A DNA stretch of 27,159 nucleotides, taken from NCBI GenBank assembly GCA_023416745.1, contig JAEZHF010000078.1, forward strand, positions 1 through 27,159. The letters are read 5' to 3'. The position numbers were made by a program, and so were the translations under genes. Origin of the DNA: Bacillota bacterium (GTDB lineage: Bacteria > Bacillota > Clostridia > Christensenellales > SZUA-584). The notes beneath the pieces were generated by a model that did not search any database, was not told the origin of the DNA, and saw nothing but the letters and a program-made list of their open reading frames with translations. Below, piece after piece: positions 15,233 to 22,356 of this stretch. Every line of letters starts with the position of its first letter. Position 1 is the first letter of the stretch.

Positions 15233-15611
15233 CGTCTCCCCTGCGTTTCTTAAGCCAAGGACCAATCTCCTGCCGCCACGCGCGCAGCAGCCCAGCGCCA
15301 ATCAGAAATATCGCGAATATGATGCGCAGCGTTTCCCCCGACAGCGCGGTCGCCAGCAAATAACCCAGCGCGCCGCCGACGCAGCCAAAGCCTGTAAGAA
15401 ACAGCACCGGCTTAATGCGTATCTGCTTGTTGCGTATATGCATGACCAGTGCGGCCAGTGCCATCGGGAGGTATGCGAAGAGCGTCATGCCCTGCGCCGA
15501 ATGCTGCTCGGTGCCCATCAGCAGCGTCAGCGCGGGTATCAGTACGATGCCGCCACCCAAACCCATGCCGCCCACGATGCCAAACACCACGCCGAACAGC
15601 GCATATATCAT
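15213..15611 (-). CDS. TauE/SafE-family half-transporter, second subunit
   Basis: 132 aa, half the length of a normal TauE/SafE protein (about 250). The repeat motif GGMGLGGGIVLIPAL near residue 13 is the family signature, followed by TM segments and a basic tail. Its ATG shares one base with the stop of the gene before it (TGATG), so the two are translationally coupled. Full-length family members contain two such repeats, so I infer this product pairs with its neighbour. Substrates are sulfite, sulfoacetate or other anions; unknown here. It starts at 15611; longer readings run into the partner in another frame. Confidence 0.85.
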   Translation of the reverse strand: MIYALFGVVFGIVGGMGLGGGIVLIPALTLLMGTEQHSAQGMTLFAYLPMALAALVMHIRNKQIRIKPVLFLTGFGCVGGALGYLLATALSGETLRIIFAIFLIGAGLLRAWRQEIGPWLKKRRGDVKPERR

Positions 15612-15961
15612 CAGAACAGCATTCGGATGCCGGAAGCCAGCATCAGTGCCGTGAATATGTTGTTCAGCAGCCGCACGCTCACACGTTTTAAAAAAAACGC
15701 GCCGACCACGCCGCCCGCCACCGCGCCGCCGCACAGCCACAGCGTGCCCTTCAGCGGCACATAGCCGCCCGCGCCATACAGCACCGCCGACAGCGCGGAT
15801 ATGGGGAATATCACGCCCAGCGACGCTGCGTGCGCCCGCCGTTCCTCCGTGCCCGTGCGCTCCAGCCCTTCCACCACCGCGATACCGCCGCCCGAGCCGA
15901 ACAACCCGGCGACAAAGCCAGACACGGCACCCACCGCCGCTTTTACAACCTTTTTTTCCAT
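15611..15961 (-). CDS. TauE/SafE-family half-transporter, first subunit
   Basis: 116 aa. It carries the motif GLFGSGGGIAVVEGL near residue 20 and about four membrane segments, equal to the first repeat of a TauE/SafE transporter. The start is the ATG at 15961 with AAAGGG six bases upstream. Paired half-genes of this type are common in Firmicutes, so this is a real arrangement rather than a broken gene: both frames are open and the junction is a clean TGATG. The 218 nt upstream separate it from the divergent mrnC gene and hold the mrnC promoter. Confidence 0.84.
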   Translation of the reverse strand: MEKKVVKAAVGAVSGFVAGLFGSGGGIAVVEGLERTGTEERRAHAASLGVIFPISALSAVLYGAGGYVPLKGTLWLCGGAVAGGVVGAFFLKRVSVRLLNNIFTALMLASGIRMLF

Positions 15962-16144
15962 CGTCAACCCTTTATAATTGAATTACATCTATTGTCTGCC
16001 GCCACTTCGTGCGCTATTCTGCAGATAACACTTTGTTTGTTCTTTTATGCGGGCTGGTGTAGGCTAGAGTGCGGCATAAAATCTGTATGGGCGATACCTC
16101 TCACACATCATCTTGTTGCCACACCCGTATTTTTGCCCATGTTA

Positions 16145-16173
16145 TTGTAGAGTGCGTCTTTTTTGTGTATAAT
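16145..16173 (+). promoter_or_regulatory. Promoter of the mrnC-thyX-rlmB-yacP operon
   Basis: TTGTAG (16145-16150), 17-nt spacer, TATAAT (16168-16173). The expected +1 is near 16180, which is the first base of the GTG start of mrnC, implying a leaderless message. Confidence 0.65.
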
Positions 16174-16179
16174 AATGCG

Positions 16180-16614
16180 GTGAATACGTCAAAATTCGGC
16201 GCATCGCTGCGCCCGCTGGAAGACAGCAAAATACGCGAGCTTTCACCCATTGCGCTGGCCTACATCGGAGACACGGTATTCGACCTGTATGTCCGCTCGT
16301 ATCTGGTGAAGAATAATATGGGTAAGAGCGAGGCGCTGCACAAACAGGCGTCCGGCGTGGTGAACGCGCGCGCGCAAGCCAAGGCCGCGTTGCTGTTGAA
16401 ACCGCTGCTGACTGAGCGGGAATCCGAAGTCTTCCAGTTCGGCAAAAACGCCAAGTCCACGCCGCCCAAACACGCGAGCTACGAGGACTATTCCCTCGCC
16501 ACCGCGGCGGAGGCCGTGATCGGTTACCTGTACCTGACCGGCCAAACGGCGCGGACCGATGAGCTGTTCGGCGTTATCATATCACATTTTTTCGAGGGGG
16601 GCCAAAATGCCTGA
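16180..16614 (+). CDS. mrnC: Mini-ribonuclease III (23S rRNA maturation)
   Basis: 144 aa, equal to Bacillus MrnC (about 143). The RNase III catalytic segment LSPIALAYIGDTVFDLYVR is present, with the conserved Asp, and a second acidic site in YSLATAAEAVIGYLYL. There is no dsRNA-binding domain, as expected. It trims the ends of 23S rRNA. The GTG at 16180 is the only start near the family's N-terminus; no Shine-Dalgarno site precedes it and the -10 box ends just seven bases upstream, so translation seems leaderless. It overlaps thyX by eight bases. The position before thyX and rlmB matches clostridial cysS-mrnC-rlmB-type clusters. Confidence 0.93.
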   Translation: MNTSKFGASLRPLEDSKIRELSPIALAYIGDTVFDLYVRSYLVKNNMGKSEALHKQASGVVNARAQAKAALLLKPLLTERESEVFQFGKNAKSTPPKHASYEDYSLATAAEAVIGYLYLTGQTARTDELFGVIISHFFEGGQNA

Positions 16615-17344
16615 GGCCACACAGAACGTCAAGCTGCTGCACTACCCGCCGGAGGCCGAAAAGCTGGCGTCAATGGCGGCGAAGCTGTGCTACAGCCCGG
16701 CGCATATCGACGATATCGCGGATGACCTGACACCCGAAAAGTCGGCAGCTTTTTTGCAGAGAATTGTGGATCTGGGGCACCTGTCCACGGTGGAGCACGC
16801 ATCCTTCACGTTCGGCATCGAGGGTGTATCGCGCACGCTGCTCGCACAAATTACGCGGCACCGCATTGCGAGCTTTTCGGTGCAGTCCCAGCGGTATGTG
16901 AGCTATTCGGAGGGCGGCTTTGGCTACATCGTCCCTCCCTCAATCCGTGCGTTGGGTGACGAAGCTGCGAAGGAATACGAAGCGCAGATGGCGCAGATGC
17001 AGCGCTGGTACGACGGCTGGCGTGAACGGCTGGGCGAGGGCGAGAAGTCAAATGAGGACGCACGATTCGTGCTGCCCGGCGCGTGCGAAACGCGGCTGAT
17101 GCTGACAATGAACGCGCGCGAGCTGATGAACTTCTTTTCGCTGCGCTGCTGCAACCGGGCCCAGTGGGAGATACGCGAACTCGCATGTCGCATGCTTGCG
17201 CTCGTCTGTGAGGTGGCACCGTCGTTGTTTGCCAACGCCGGACCGTCCTGCGTGCGCGGCGTGTGCAGCGAGGGAAAGATGACGTGCGGCAAAGCGGCTG
17301 AGGTCAGAAAACACCATGAAGAAATAGTGAAAGGCGGCAGATAG
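16607..17344 (+). CDS. thyX: FAD-dependent thymidylate synthase
   Basis: 245 aa. The ThyX signature RHRIASFSVQSQRY (RHRxxS with the following SQR) is intact, and the C-terminal NFFSLRCCNRAQWEIR matches the family. The enzyme makes dTMP from dUMP using methylene-THF and reduced FAD, replacing ThyA. The ATG at 16607 has GAGGGGGG about six bases upstream, inside mrnC; the upstream reading to 16559 lies in mrnC and is rejected. It ends directly before rlmB, whose ATG is the next base. Confidence 0.95.
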   Translation: MPEATQNVKLLHYPPEAEKLASMAAKLCYSPAHIDDIADDLTPEKSAAFLQRIVDLGHLSTVEHASFTFGIEGVSRTLLAQITRHRIASFSVQSQRYVSYSEGGFGYIVPPSIRALGDEAAKEYEAQMAQMQRWYDGWRERLGEGEKSNEDARFVLPGACETRLMLTMNARELMNFFSLRCCNRAQWEIRELACRMLALVCEVAPSLFANAGPSCVRGVCSEGKMTCGKAAEVRKHHEEIVKGGR

Positions 17345-18097
17345 ATGGATATCATTTTCGGCAGAAACGCGGTGAAGGCCGCGATACGCTCCGGACGGTC
17401 GATCGATAAGCTCATCGCGTCCAAGGAGTTGTCCGACCCCAGCGTGCGCGAGATACTCACCCTCGCGGCGCAGCACCACATCCCCATCGTCCGCGCGGAC
17501 CGGCGCAAGCTGGACAGCTTGACGATGCCCTTCGGCTTTGGCGGCAAGCCGGCCAACCATCAAGGTGTGCTGGCCGTAGCGCCCGCGCGGGATTACGACA
17601 CCATTGAGGACATTTTCGCGCTGGCGGAAAAGCGCAGCGAACCGCCCTTCATCGTTCTGCTGGACGGCATCACTGACGAGGGCAACTTAGGGTCCATCAT
17701 CCGCAGTGCCGAGGTGTTGGGCGCTCACGGCGTGGTTCTGGGCAAGCATCGCAGCGCATCGCTCTCCGCCGTTGCCTCCAAGTCGTCGTCGGGTGCGGCA
17801 GATCTCATCCCCATCGTCAAGGTCACCAACATCACCTCCACGATCGAGGAGCTGAAGGAGAAAAACGTCTGGACAGTCGCGGCATATCCCGAAGGCCAGA
17901 GCGCGGCTGCCATCGACATGAAGGGCGCTATCGCCATTGTGGTGGGTTCTGAGGGCGAAGGTCTCTCCCGGCTGGTGCTGGAGAAGTGCGATTTTAAAGC
18001 CCGCATACCGATGAAGGGACAGACAGGCTCTCTCAACGCGGCGGTGGCAGCTGCTGTGCTGATGTACGAAAAGGTACGGCAGGACGGAACTGCATGA
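17345..18097 (+). CDS. rlmB: TrmH-family rRNA 2'-O-methyltransferase (RlmB)
   Basis: 250 aa. The N-terminal substrate-binding domain starts with IIFGRNAVKAAIRSGRS, and the SPOUT knot motifs are DEGNLGSIIRSAEVLGAHG, VVGSEGEGLSRLV and GSLNAAVAAAVLMYE. The family methylates G2251 of 23S rRNA; TrmH and YsgA relatives are close, so exact target is probable but not certain. The start is the base after the thyX stop. Its stop overlaps the yacP start (ATGA), supporting one transcript. Confidence 0.92.
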   Translation: MDIIFGRNAVKAAIRSGRSIDKLIASKELSDPSVREILTLAAQHHIPIVRADRRKLDSLTMPFGFGGKPANHQGVLAVAPARDYDTIEDIFALAEKRSEPPFIVLLDGITDEGNLGSIIRSAEVLGAHGVVLGKHRSASLSAVASKSSSGAADLIPIVKVTNITSTIEELKEKNVWTVAAYPEGQSAAAIDMKGAIAIVVGSEGEGLSRLVLEKCDFKARIPMKGQTGSLNAAVAAAVLMYEKVRQDGTA

Positions 18098-18549
18098 TCG
18101 TCGACGGATATAATGTGATACACGCCTGGAATATGGACACCGCTAATCTGGAGGACGCGCGCACCGAACTTGTTAATACGCTGGATGATTACGCGGGTTT
18201 TACCGGTGAGAACATCACAGTGGTTTTCGATGGGTACCGCACGCGTGAGGCCATACGCGAAGAGCAGCACGGCCTTATCACCGTGGTCTACACAGCCCAG
18301 GGCGTCACGGCGGATACACATATTCAGCGAATCGCCCGCCAGAGCGGCCCAATGCTCAAAGTGGTCACGGCAGACTACCTCGAGCAGCTCTCCGTTTTCG
18401 GTTCCGGCGCGGTGCGTGTCACGCCCGAGGAGCTCAAAATTCTGGTCCGGCAGGCGCGGGCAAGGCACATATCGCTGCTGCACCGCAGTACGCTGACCGG
18501 GGACGAGCTTAAGAAGCGACTGTCGATCGACGCGATCACCGAATCCTGA
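18094..18549 (+). CDS. yacP: NYN-domain endoribonuclease YacP/Rae1
   Basis: 151 aa, slightly shorter than Bacillus YacP (about 170). The PIN/NYN active-site segment MIVDGYNVIHAW and the second acidic cluster ITVVFDGYRTRE are present, followed by VVTADYLEQ. Rae1 cleaves certain mRNAs on the ribosome. Its place after rlmB and before sigH is the normal Firmicutes order. The start overlaps the rlmB stop by four bases. Confidence 0.9.
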   Translation: MIVDGYNVIHAWNMDTANLEDARTELVNTLDDYAGFTGENITVVFDGYRTREAIREEQHGLITVVYTAQGVTADTHIQRIARQSGPMLKVVTADYLEQLSVFGSGAVRVTPEELKILVRQARARHISLLHRSTLTGDELKKRLSIDAITES

Positions 18550-18591
18550 AAAAATAACAAAATATTGTATCACTTACATACATACCACAGC

Positions 18592-18620
18592 TTGACTGTC
18601 CACATGTCAGCAGATATAAT
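18592..18620 (+). promoter_or_regulatory. Sigma-A promoter of sigH
   Basis: TTGACT (18592-18597), 17-nt spacer, TATAAT (18615-18620), giving a leader of about 33 nt before the TTG start. Confidence 0.8.
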
Positions 18621-18659
18621 AAAATTCTAGGCAACGGTTGGTTGACAGGAGGACAGGCA

Positions 18660-19310
18660 TTGACCACATACAATAAGTCTTCATTGGAAGAAACATATTT
18701 AAACTACGAGGACTTAGCCGATGAAGCCGTTGCAGAGCTTGCGCGTGGCTATGATGGCGACGCACTTGAGTATTTGCTCAACAAGTACAAAAATTTTGTA
18801 CGCGCAAAGGCGCGTTCCTATTTTCTCATCGGTGCAGACAGGGAGGATATCGTTCAGGAGGGTATGATCGGCCTGTATAAAGCCGTTCGTGATTTCCGTT
18901 CCTCCAAGCTGACCTCTTTTCGCGCCTTCGCTGAACTGTGCATCACGCGGCAGATTATCACTGCCATCAAAACGGCTACGCGTCAGAAGCACCGTCCGCT
19001 CAACTCCTATATTTCGCTCAATAAGCCCGCTTATGATGAGGAGTCCGACCGCATGCTGATCGACGTGATATCCAGCACAAAGATCTCCAATCCGGAAGAT
19101 ATCATTATCGGTCGCGAAGATTATTCCAATATTGAAACCAAAATGGGTAAGCTGCTCTCTCCCCTTGAAATGCAGGTGCTCAAAAAATACATTGAAGGCA
19201 AGTCGTATTTCGAGGTGGCGGACGAATTGAACCGCAGCGTAAAATCGGTGGACAACGCGCTTCAGCGTGTCAAAAACAAGCTGGAAAAGCTCATTTCCGA
19301 CAACGACTGA
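18660..19310 (+). CDS. sigH: RNA polymerase sigma-H factor (sporulation/stationary phase)
   Basis: 216 aa, as in Bacillus SigH (218). Region 2 is DREDIVQEGMIGLYKAVRDF with FRAFAELCITRQIITAIK, and region 4 is the helix-turn-helix SYFEVADELNRSVKSVDNAL. It directs early sporulation and stationary-phase genes. The start I use is the TTG at 18660, seven bases after GGAGG and followed by TTYNKSS; another in-frame TTG at 18642 precedes the SD and is rejected. It has its own promoter and follows yacP, the normal genomic neighbour. The secE-nusG genes that usually follow are absent here. Confidence 0.94.
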   Translation: MTTYNKSSLEETYLNYEDLADEAVAELARGYDGDALEYLLNKYKNFVRAKARSYFLIGADREDIVQEGMIGLYKAVRDFRSSKLTSFRAFAELCITRQIITAIKTATRQKHRPLNSYISLNKPAYDEESDRMLIDVISSTKISNPEDIIIGREDYSNIETKMGKLLSPLEMQVLKKYIEGKSYFEVADELNRSVKSVDNALQRVKNKLEKLISDND

Positions 19311-19320
19311 TCAATAGGCC

Positions 19321-19677
19321 ATGAGCGACTCAAACAAACAACTCACCGCCTGCCTACTGTCGCTCGAAGAGGCGCTGCTGCAGGCCAAAGTCCGGCAATG
19401 CGCCGCAAGGATTGAATCGCTGCTCTCGGGCGATTTTTTCGAATTCGGCTGTTCGGAGCGCAAATACCGTTATGAGAAGGGCGATACGTTTGTGCCCATT
19501 GCTGGTTATACTATTGCCGATTTTAATGTCGCCGAGTTGTCTCCGGAGTGAGCAGTTACCTAATACAGCATCACAGTGGGGCAAGGCGAAAATAAACGTT
19601 CCTTGCGAAGCACCGTATGGAAAAAGACTGACGGCCAGTGGAAAGCCATATTCCATCAGGGTACGTCAGTTCTTTAA
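19321..19677 (+). pseudogene. DUF4440/NTF2-like protein gene with two in-frame stops
   Basis: Frame from the ATG at 19321 reads LLSLEEALLQAKVRQ, FFEFGCSERKYRYEKGD, then TGA at codon 77 and TAA at codon 81. The same frame then continues as RSLRSTVWKKTDGQWKAIFH and QGT up to TAA at 19675. The whole looks like one 118-codon DUF4440 domain protein (N-terminal half ...DDFxEFGxSG, C-terminal half RSSxWKKxDGxWxxxFHQGT), broken by two nonsense changes within 15 bases. No frameshift is needed. The first half alone is open for 76 codons. It follows sigH by ten bases and has only a weak SD. Sequencing error at two nearby points is an alternative. Confidence 0.8.
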
Positions 19678-19767
19678 AAAAGTCCCATTCATCTGCGTAT
19701 TTATTGGGCCAGCCGGCCCCCAGCGATGCCGCGCGTATCGCATTATTATAAAACAGGAGGTATCATT

Positions 19768-20712
19768 ATGTCGGCCCAGCTGGAAAAGATCATGGAATCC
19801 AATGGCCTCAAGCGGTACGGAGAAATCGCTTATGGCAGCAAGAACGGCATTTATGTCAACGTAATGTACAACAAAATGACCTGGAGCGCCAACGTCCACT
19901 TTTTCATCGGACGGGAGAACGGCGTCAGCCTCGAGGAGATCAACCTTTTCCTGAAGGAGAACAGCAAAAAGTATCGCGCGAAACCGGCGCAAATCAATGG
20001 CAGCGCCGTGTCCGTGCTGCTCAACAGCGAAGTCAAGCGCATCAAGCCGGAGGATGTCGCGGTGTTTGTAGACGAGGCGACGGCATTTTTGGCCGAACAC
20101 GGCTACAGTTCGCGCTGTGCGGTCTGCGGCCAGGACAGCGGCGAGGGCTATACACTGCAGGGCGGTTTTGTCCAGCAGATGTGTGCCCCCTGCCATGAAA
20201 AGCTGGCAGCCGCCACCACGGAGATCAAGCGTGAGCGGGCAGAAACGGGAAGTTACCTGACCGGACTTGTGGGTGCGGTACTTGGCGGCATCATCGGTAT
20301 TATCCCATGGGTTTTAACCGGCATGCTGGGCTACATCGCAGGCATCAGCGGTTTTATCATGGCGTTCCTGTCATACAAGGGTTATCTGCTGCTGCGCGGT
20401 AAACGCGGCCCCGGCATGACCTGGATCATGATCATAGTTCTTATTGTCTTTACCTACATTGCCGTACTCACCAGCGAAGGCGTCGCCGCTTACCAAATGC
20501 TTACAGACGAAGGTTATATTTTTACCATACCGGAACTGATCGGTGCAGTTATCGAAGCGCCGTTCATGCCGGATGCCGGCCCGCTCTGGGGCAGCATCGC
20601 GATCGGCTGGCTCTTTGCCGGATTGGGCAGCTTCACCTTCCTGCGTAAGATGAACAAGGAAGCCGTAGGAGCGGATCTCGCGGTTACGCGCGTCAGCAAC
20701 GACCTTCAGTAA
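19768..20712 (+). CDS. Membrane protein with a CxxC zinc-ribbon-like module
   Basis: 314 aa, not a family I can name. Residues 1-110 form a soluble alpha/beta region (GIYVNVMYNKMTWSANVHFF), residues 117-142 hold CAVC and CAPC (C117, C120, C139, C142), a likely zinc site, and four membrane helices follow at roughly 163-184, 186-205, 216-236 and 275-293. The soluble half should face the cytoplasm. The ATG at 19768 has AGGAGG eight bases upstream; a reading to 19726 adds 14 residues ahead of the SD and is rejected. A strong terminator follows, so it is a single-gene unit. Confidence 0.8.
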   Translation: MSAQLEKIMESNGLKRYGEIAYGSKNGIYVNVMYNKMTWSANVHFFIGRENGVSLEEINLFLKENSKKYRAKPAQINGSAVSVLLNSEVKRIKPEDVAVFVDEATAFLAEHGYSSRCAVCGQDSGEGYTLQGGFVQQMCAPCHEKLAAATTEIKRERAETGSYLTGLVGAVLGGIIGIIPWVLTGMLGYIAGISGFIMAFLSYKGYLLLRGKRGPGMTWIMIIVLIVFTYIAVLTSEGVAAYQMLTDEGYIFTIPELIGAVIEAPFMPDAGPLWGSIAIGWLFAGLGSFTFLRKMNKEAVGADLAVTRVSNDLQ

Positions 20713-20734
20713 CCGCCAAAACCATACCTTGGTA

Positions 20735-20773
20735 AACGCCGTACGCTTGAAGATACTCGTACGGCGTTTTTTT
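20735..20773 (+). terminator. Strong terminator
   Basis: AACGCCGTACG (20735-20745) pairs with CGTACGGCGTT (20758-20768) around a 12-nt loop, followed by seven T residues. It separates the zinc-ribbon membrane gene from the MarR gene. Confidence 0.92.
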
Positions 20774-20804
20774 CTGCCGATAAAAGTGCCATCCGTATCA
20801 AATA

Positions 20805-20818
20805 TTTAGGCACCTTGC
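20805..20818. promoter_or_regulatory. Second, imperfect copy of the MarR operator
   Basis: TTTAGGCACCTTGC matches the downstream palindrome at 9 of 14 positions, including the TTAGG-n-ACCT core. It overlaps the -35 box of the MarR promoter, 47 bp centre to centre from the perfect copy. Confidence 0.45.
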
Positions 20819-20843
20819 TATTTCTATTCCCTTGTGATAGTAT
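20815..20843 (+). promoter_or_regulatory. Promoter of the MarR-family gene
   Basis: TTGCTA (20815-20820), 17-nt spacer, TAGTAT (20838-20843) with a TGn extension. Expected start of transcription is near 20850. Confidence 0.6.
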
Positions 20844-20851
20844 GCTGTTTG

Positions 20852-20865
20852 ATTAGGTACCTAAT
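20852..20865. promoter_or_regulatory. Perfect 14-bp palindrome, candidate MarR operator
   Basis: ATTAGGTACCTAAT is an exact palindrome at about +2 to +15 of the predicted MarR transcript. MarR dimers bind such palindromes and usually repress their own gene, so this is a likely autoregulatory site. Confidence 0.65.
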
Positions 20866-20879
20866 TAAATGAGAAGAGG

Positions 20880-21647
20880 ATGTATGGTGCTATGAGCCGT
20901 CAGAAAAATAAAGAGCGCTGTCCGCTGTGTGATAAGCATTGCCCATTGATATCGCCGCGCTGCCGGAGGGGCGAAAAATATGCCCGCAGACTACAAAAAA
21001 CGAACGTTCCGCAGCCAGTGCCGACCAGTGATCAGACTCCGCCGAACATCGACGATACGCTGCTCAAGCAGCTGCACCTCCTCAGTCGGAGTCTGCAGCT
21101 TCAAACTCAAGACAGCAGCAGCCGTTACCGCATATTCTGCATACTCGCCGAACGCGGGAGGATCGGACAGCAGGAGCTCAAAGACCTTCTTGGCATTAAA
21201 TCTGGTTCATTGAGTGAGCTGCTCGCCAAGCTGGAGAAGAAGAACCTGATACGTCGTAAAAAGAATGAAACCGACAAGCGCAACCGGGATATCGTGCTGA
21301 CGGAAGATGGCGGGAACTGGCTCCGCGATCACAAACCAAAAGGCTCTGGTGCCAGCCACTTGTTTTCGGTACTATCTGCCGACGAGAAAGCACAGCTGTC
21401 TGCGCTGCTGGGCAGGCTGGTGTCAGTGGACACGCAAAACCCGCCCGCTGAACCCCAATCATATACCCAACCAATGATTAGTGATGCGAATATTTGCGAA
21501 ATAGAGCAAGCGAACAGCACAACTGGTGACGATGAGGAATCCCCTGTTGCGGAAATTCCCGCGCCGGAAGAGTTGTGCGCTGCCAATGACGCACCGGACA
21601 GTCAGGAAATGCCGGACGATGCCGAAGAATCAATTGCTGGAGAATAA
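20880..21647 (+). CDS. MarR-family regulator with an N-terminal cysteine motif
   Basis: 255 aa from the ATG at 20880; a second ATG at 20892 is equally possible because the SD-like AGAGG abuts the first. An N-terminal C-x2-C-x3-C-x6-C (residues 14-28, CPLCDKHCPLISPRC) precedes a winged-helix domain at about 60-165 with recognition region IKSGSLSELLAKLEKKNLIRR and the wing RDIVLTEDG. The last 70 residues are acidic and probably disordered. The same Cys-rich start, followed by RGxxYA, occurs in other clostridial MarR proteins; it may bind metal or an Fe-S cluster, or sense oxidants. The operators before it suggest autorepression. Target genes are not evident. Confidence 0.85.
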   Translation: MYGAMSRQKNKERCPLCDKHCPLISPRCRRGEKYARRLQKTNVPQPVPTSDQTPPNIDDTLLKQLHLLSRSLQLQTQDSSSRYRIFCILAERGRIGQQELKDLLGIKSGSLSELLAKLEKKNLIRRKKNETDKRNRDIVLTEDGGNWLRDHKPKGSGASHLFSVLSADEKAQLSALLGRLVSVDTQNPPAEPQSYTQPMISDANICEIEQANSTTGDDEESPVAEIPAPEELCAANDAPDSQEMPDDAEESIAGE

Positions 21648-21684
21648 ACAGCACATATAATACTCTTGTTATGAATTGATCATA

Positions 21685-21724
21685 CCGCAGCATGCGTATC
21701 CAAATAGACCGTGCGGCTTTTTTT
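21685..21724 (+). terminator. Terminator of the MarR-family gene
   Basis: CCGCA (21685-21689) pairs with TGCGG (21712-21716), followed by C and seven T residues. The stem is short and the loop long, but the T-run is strong. Confidence 0.6.
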
Positions 21725-22338
21725 ATTCCGTGGACTTATTGGACACCCGTTTGAAGAACCGATATGCCAGAATGCACACCGGTAAAAAATATGCACACCA
21801 GAACTCCAGCACCAGCATTCCAATAATATCTCCTCCGGCCATATTCGGCTTAAACAGGCCAAGCGTCGGCAGCACTACGCAGGTATCGCAAACACGCCGT
21901 GAATGCAGAGCAGCCACTTGAGCCACTTGTCTCCTCTGTCTGCCGGCGTAAGTGTAAACGAAACGAAGAAAGTAGACAACGCCATAAAGCCATAACCCAG
22001 CAGATCATAGTTGAAAAACAGTCCGAACTGGGCATAGTTTAGCAACGCATTGGCCTCGTCCGACAGTGCCGATATTCTGACCGTGGTGATCTGTGCGAAG
22101 TAGACGACCGCTATCAGTACACCATAGATTGCTGCAAACGCAATGGCGGTGTACGCAGCCGCCTTTGCCTTACGGTTCGACAACGACGCAAACGCGCAGA
22201 TCATCGGAACAAAACCCCAGGATATGCCCAGACTGGAGACATAACTGCCGGTATCGCTGCCCGCAAACATCGCCGCCGCAAATGCAGTACCGAAGCCAGC
22301 GTCATTATTGCAGCAATCATCCCAATTCTTCTGTTCAT
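21723..22338 (-). pseudogene. Multi-helix membrane protein gene with two frameshifts
   Basis: The gene begins at the ATG at 22338 with GAGAGG seven bases upstream (MNRRIGMIAAIMTLAS), loses a base near 22300, continues as MFAGSDTGSYVSSLGIS to CIHGVFAIPA, loses another base near 21890, and ends as VVLPTLGLFKPNMAGGD to RFFKRVSNKSTE at 21723. Joined, this is about 205 residues with five or six membrane helices. I recall similar uncharacterised clostridial membrane proteins but cannot name the family. It lies 18 nt after the SDR gene and is the third gene of that operon. Neither lesion is in a homopolymer, which argues for true decay. The central frame is open from 22270 to 21875. Confidence 0.75.
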
Positions 22339-22356
22339 ATGTTTCCTCTCAAATAT

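Noticed and set aside
15611..15740. N-terminal extension of the second TauE/SafE half, or one broken full-length gene
   Set aside because: The extension lies in the partner gene in another frame; the TGATG junction and two intact signature motifs indicate two real half-genes.
19540..19570. Selenocysteine or other readthrough at TGA in the DUF4440-like gene
   Set aside because: A TAA follows four codons later, and no SECIS-like hairpin is apparent directly after the TGA.
19580..19607. GCAAGG / CCTTGC inverted repeat
   Set aside because: It lies inside the readable coding frame of the DUF4440-like pseudogene and no T-run follows.
19706..19723. GGGCC-AGCC-GGCCC hairpin upstream of the zinc-ribbon gene
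   Set aside because: Short, no T-run and no link to the start codon; too common in GC-rich sequence to call.
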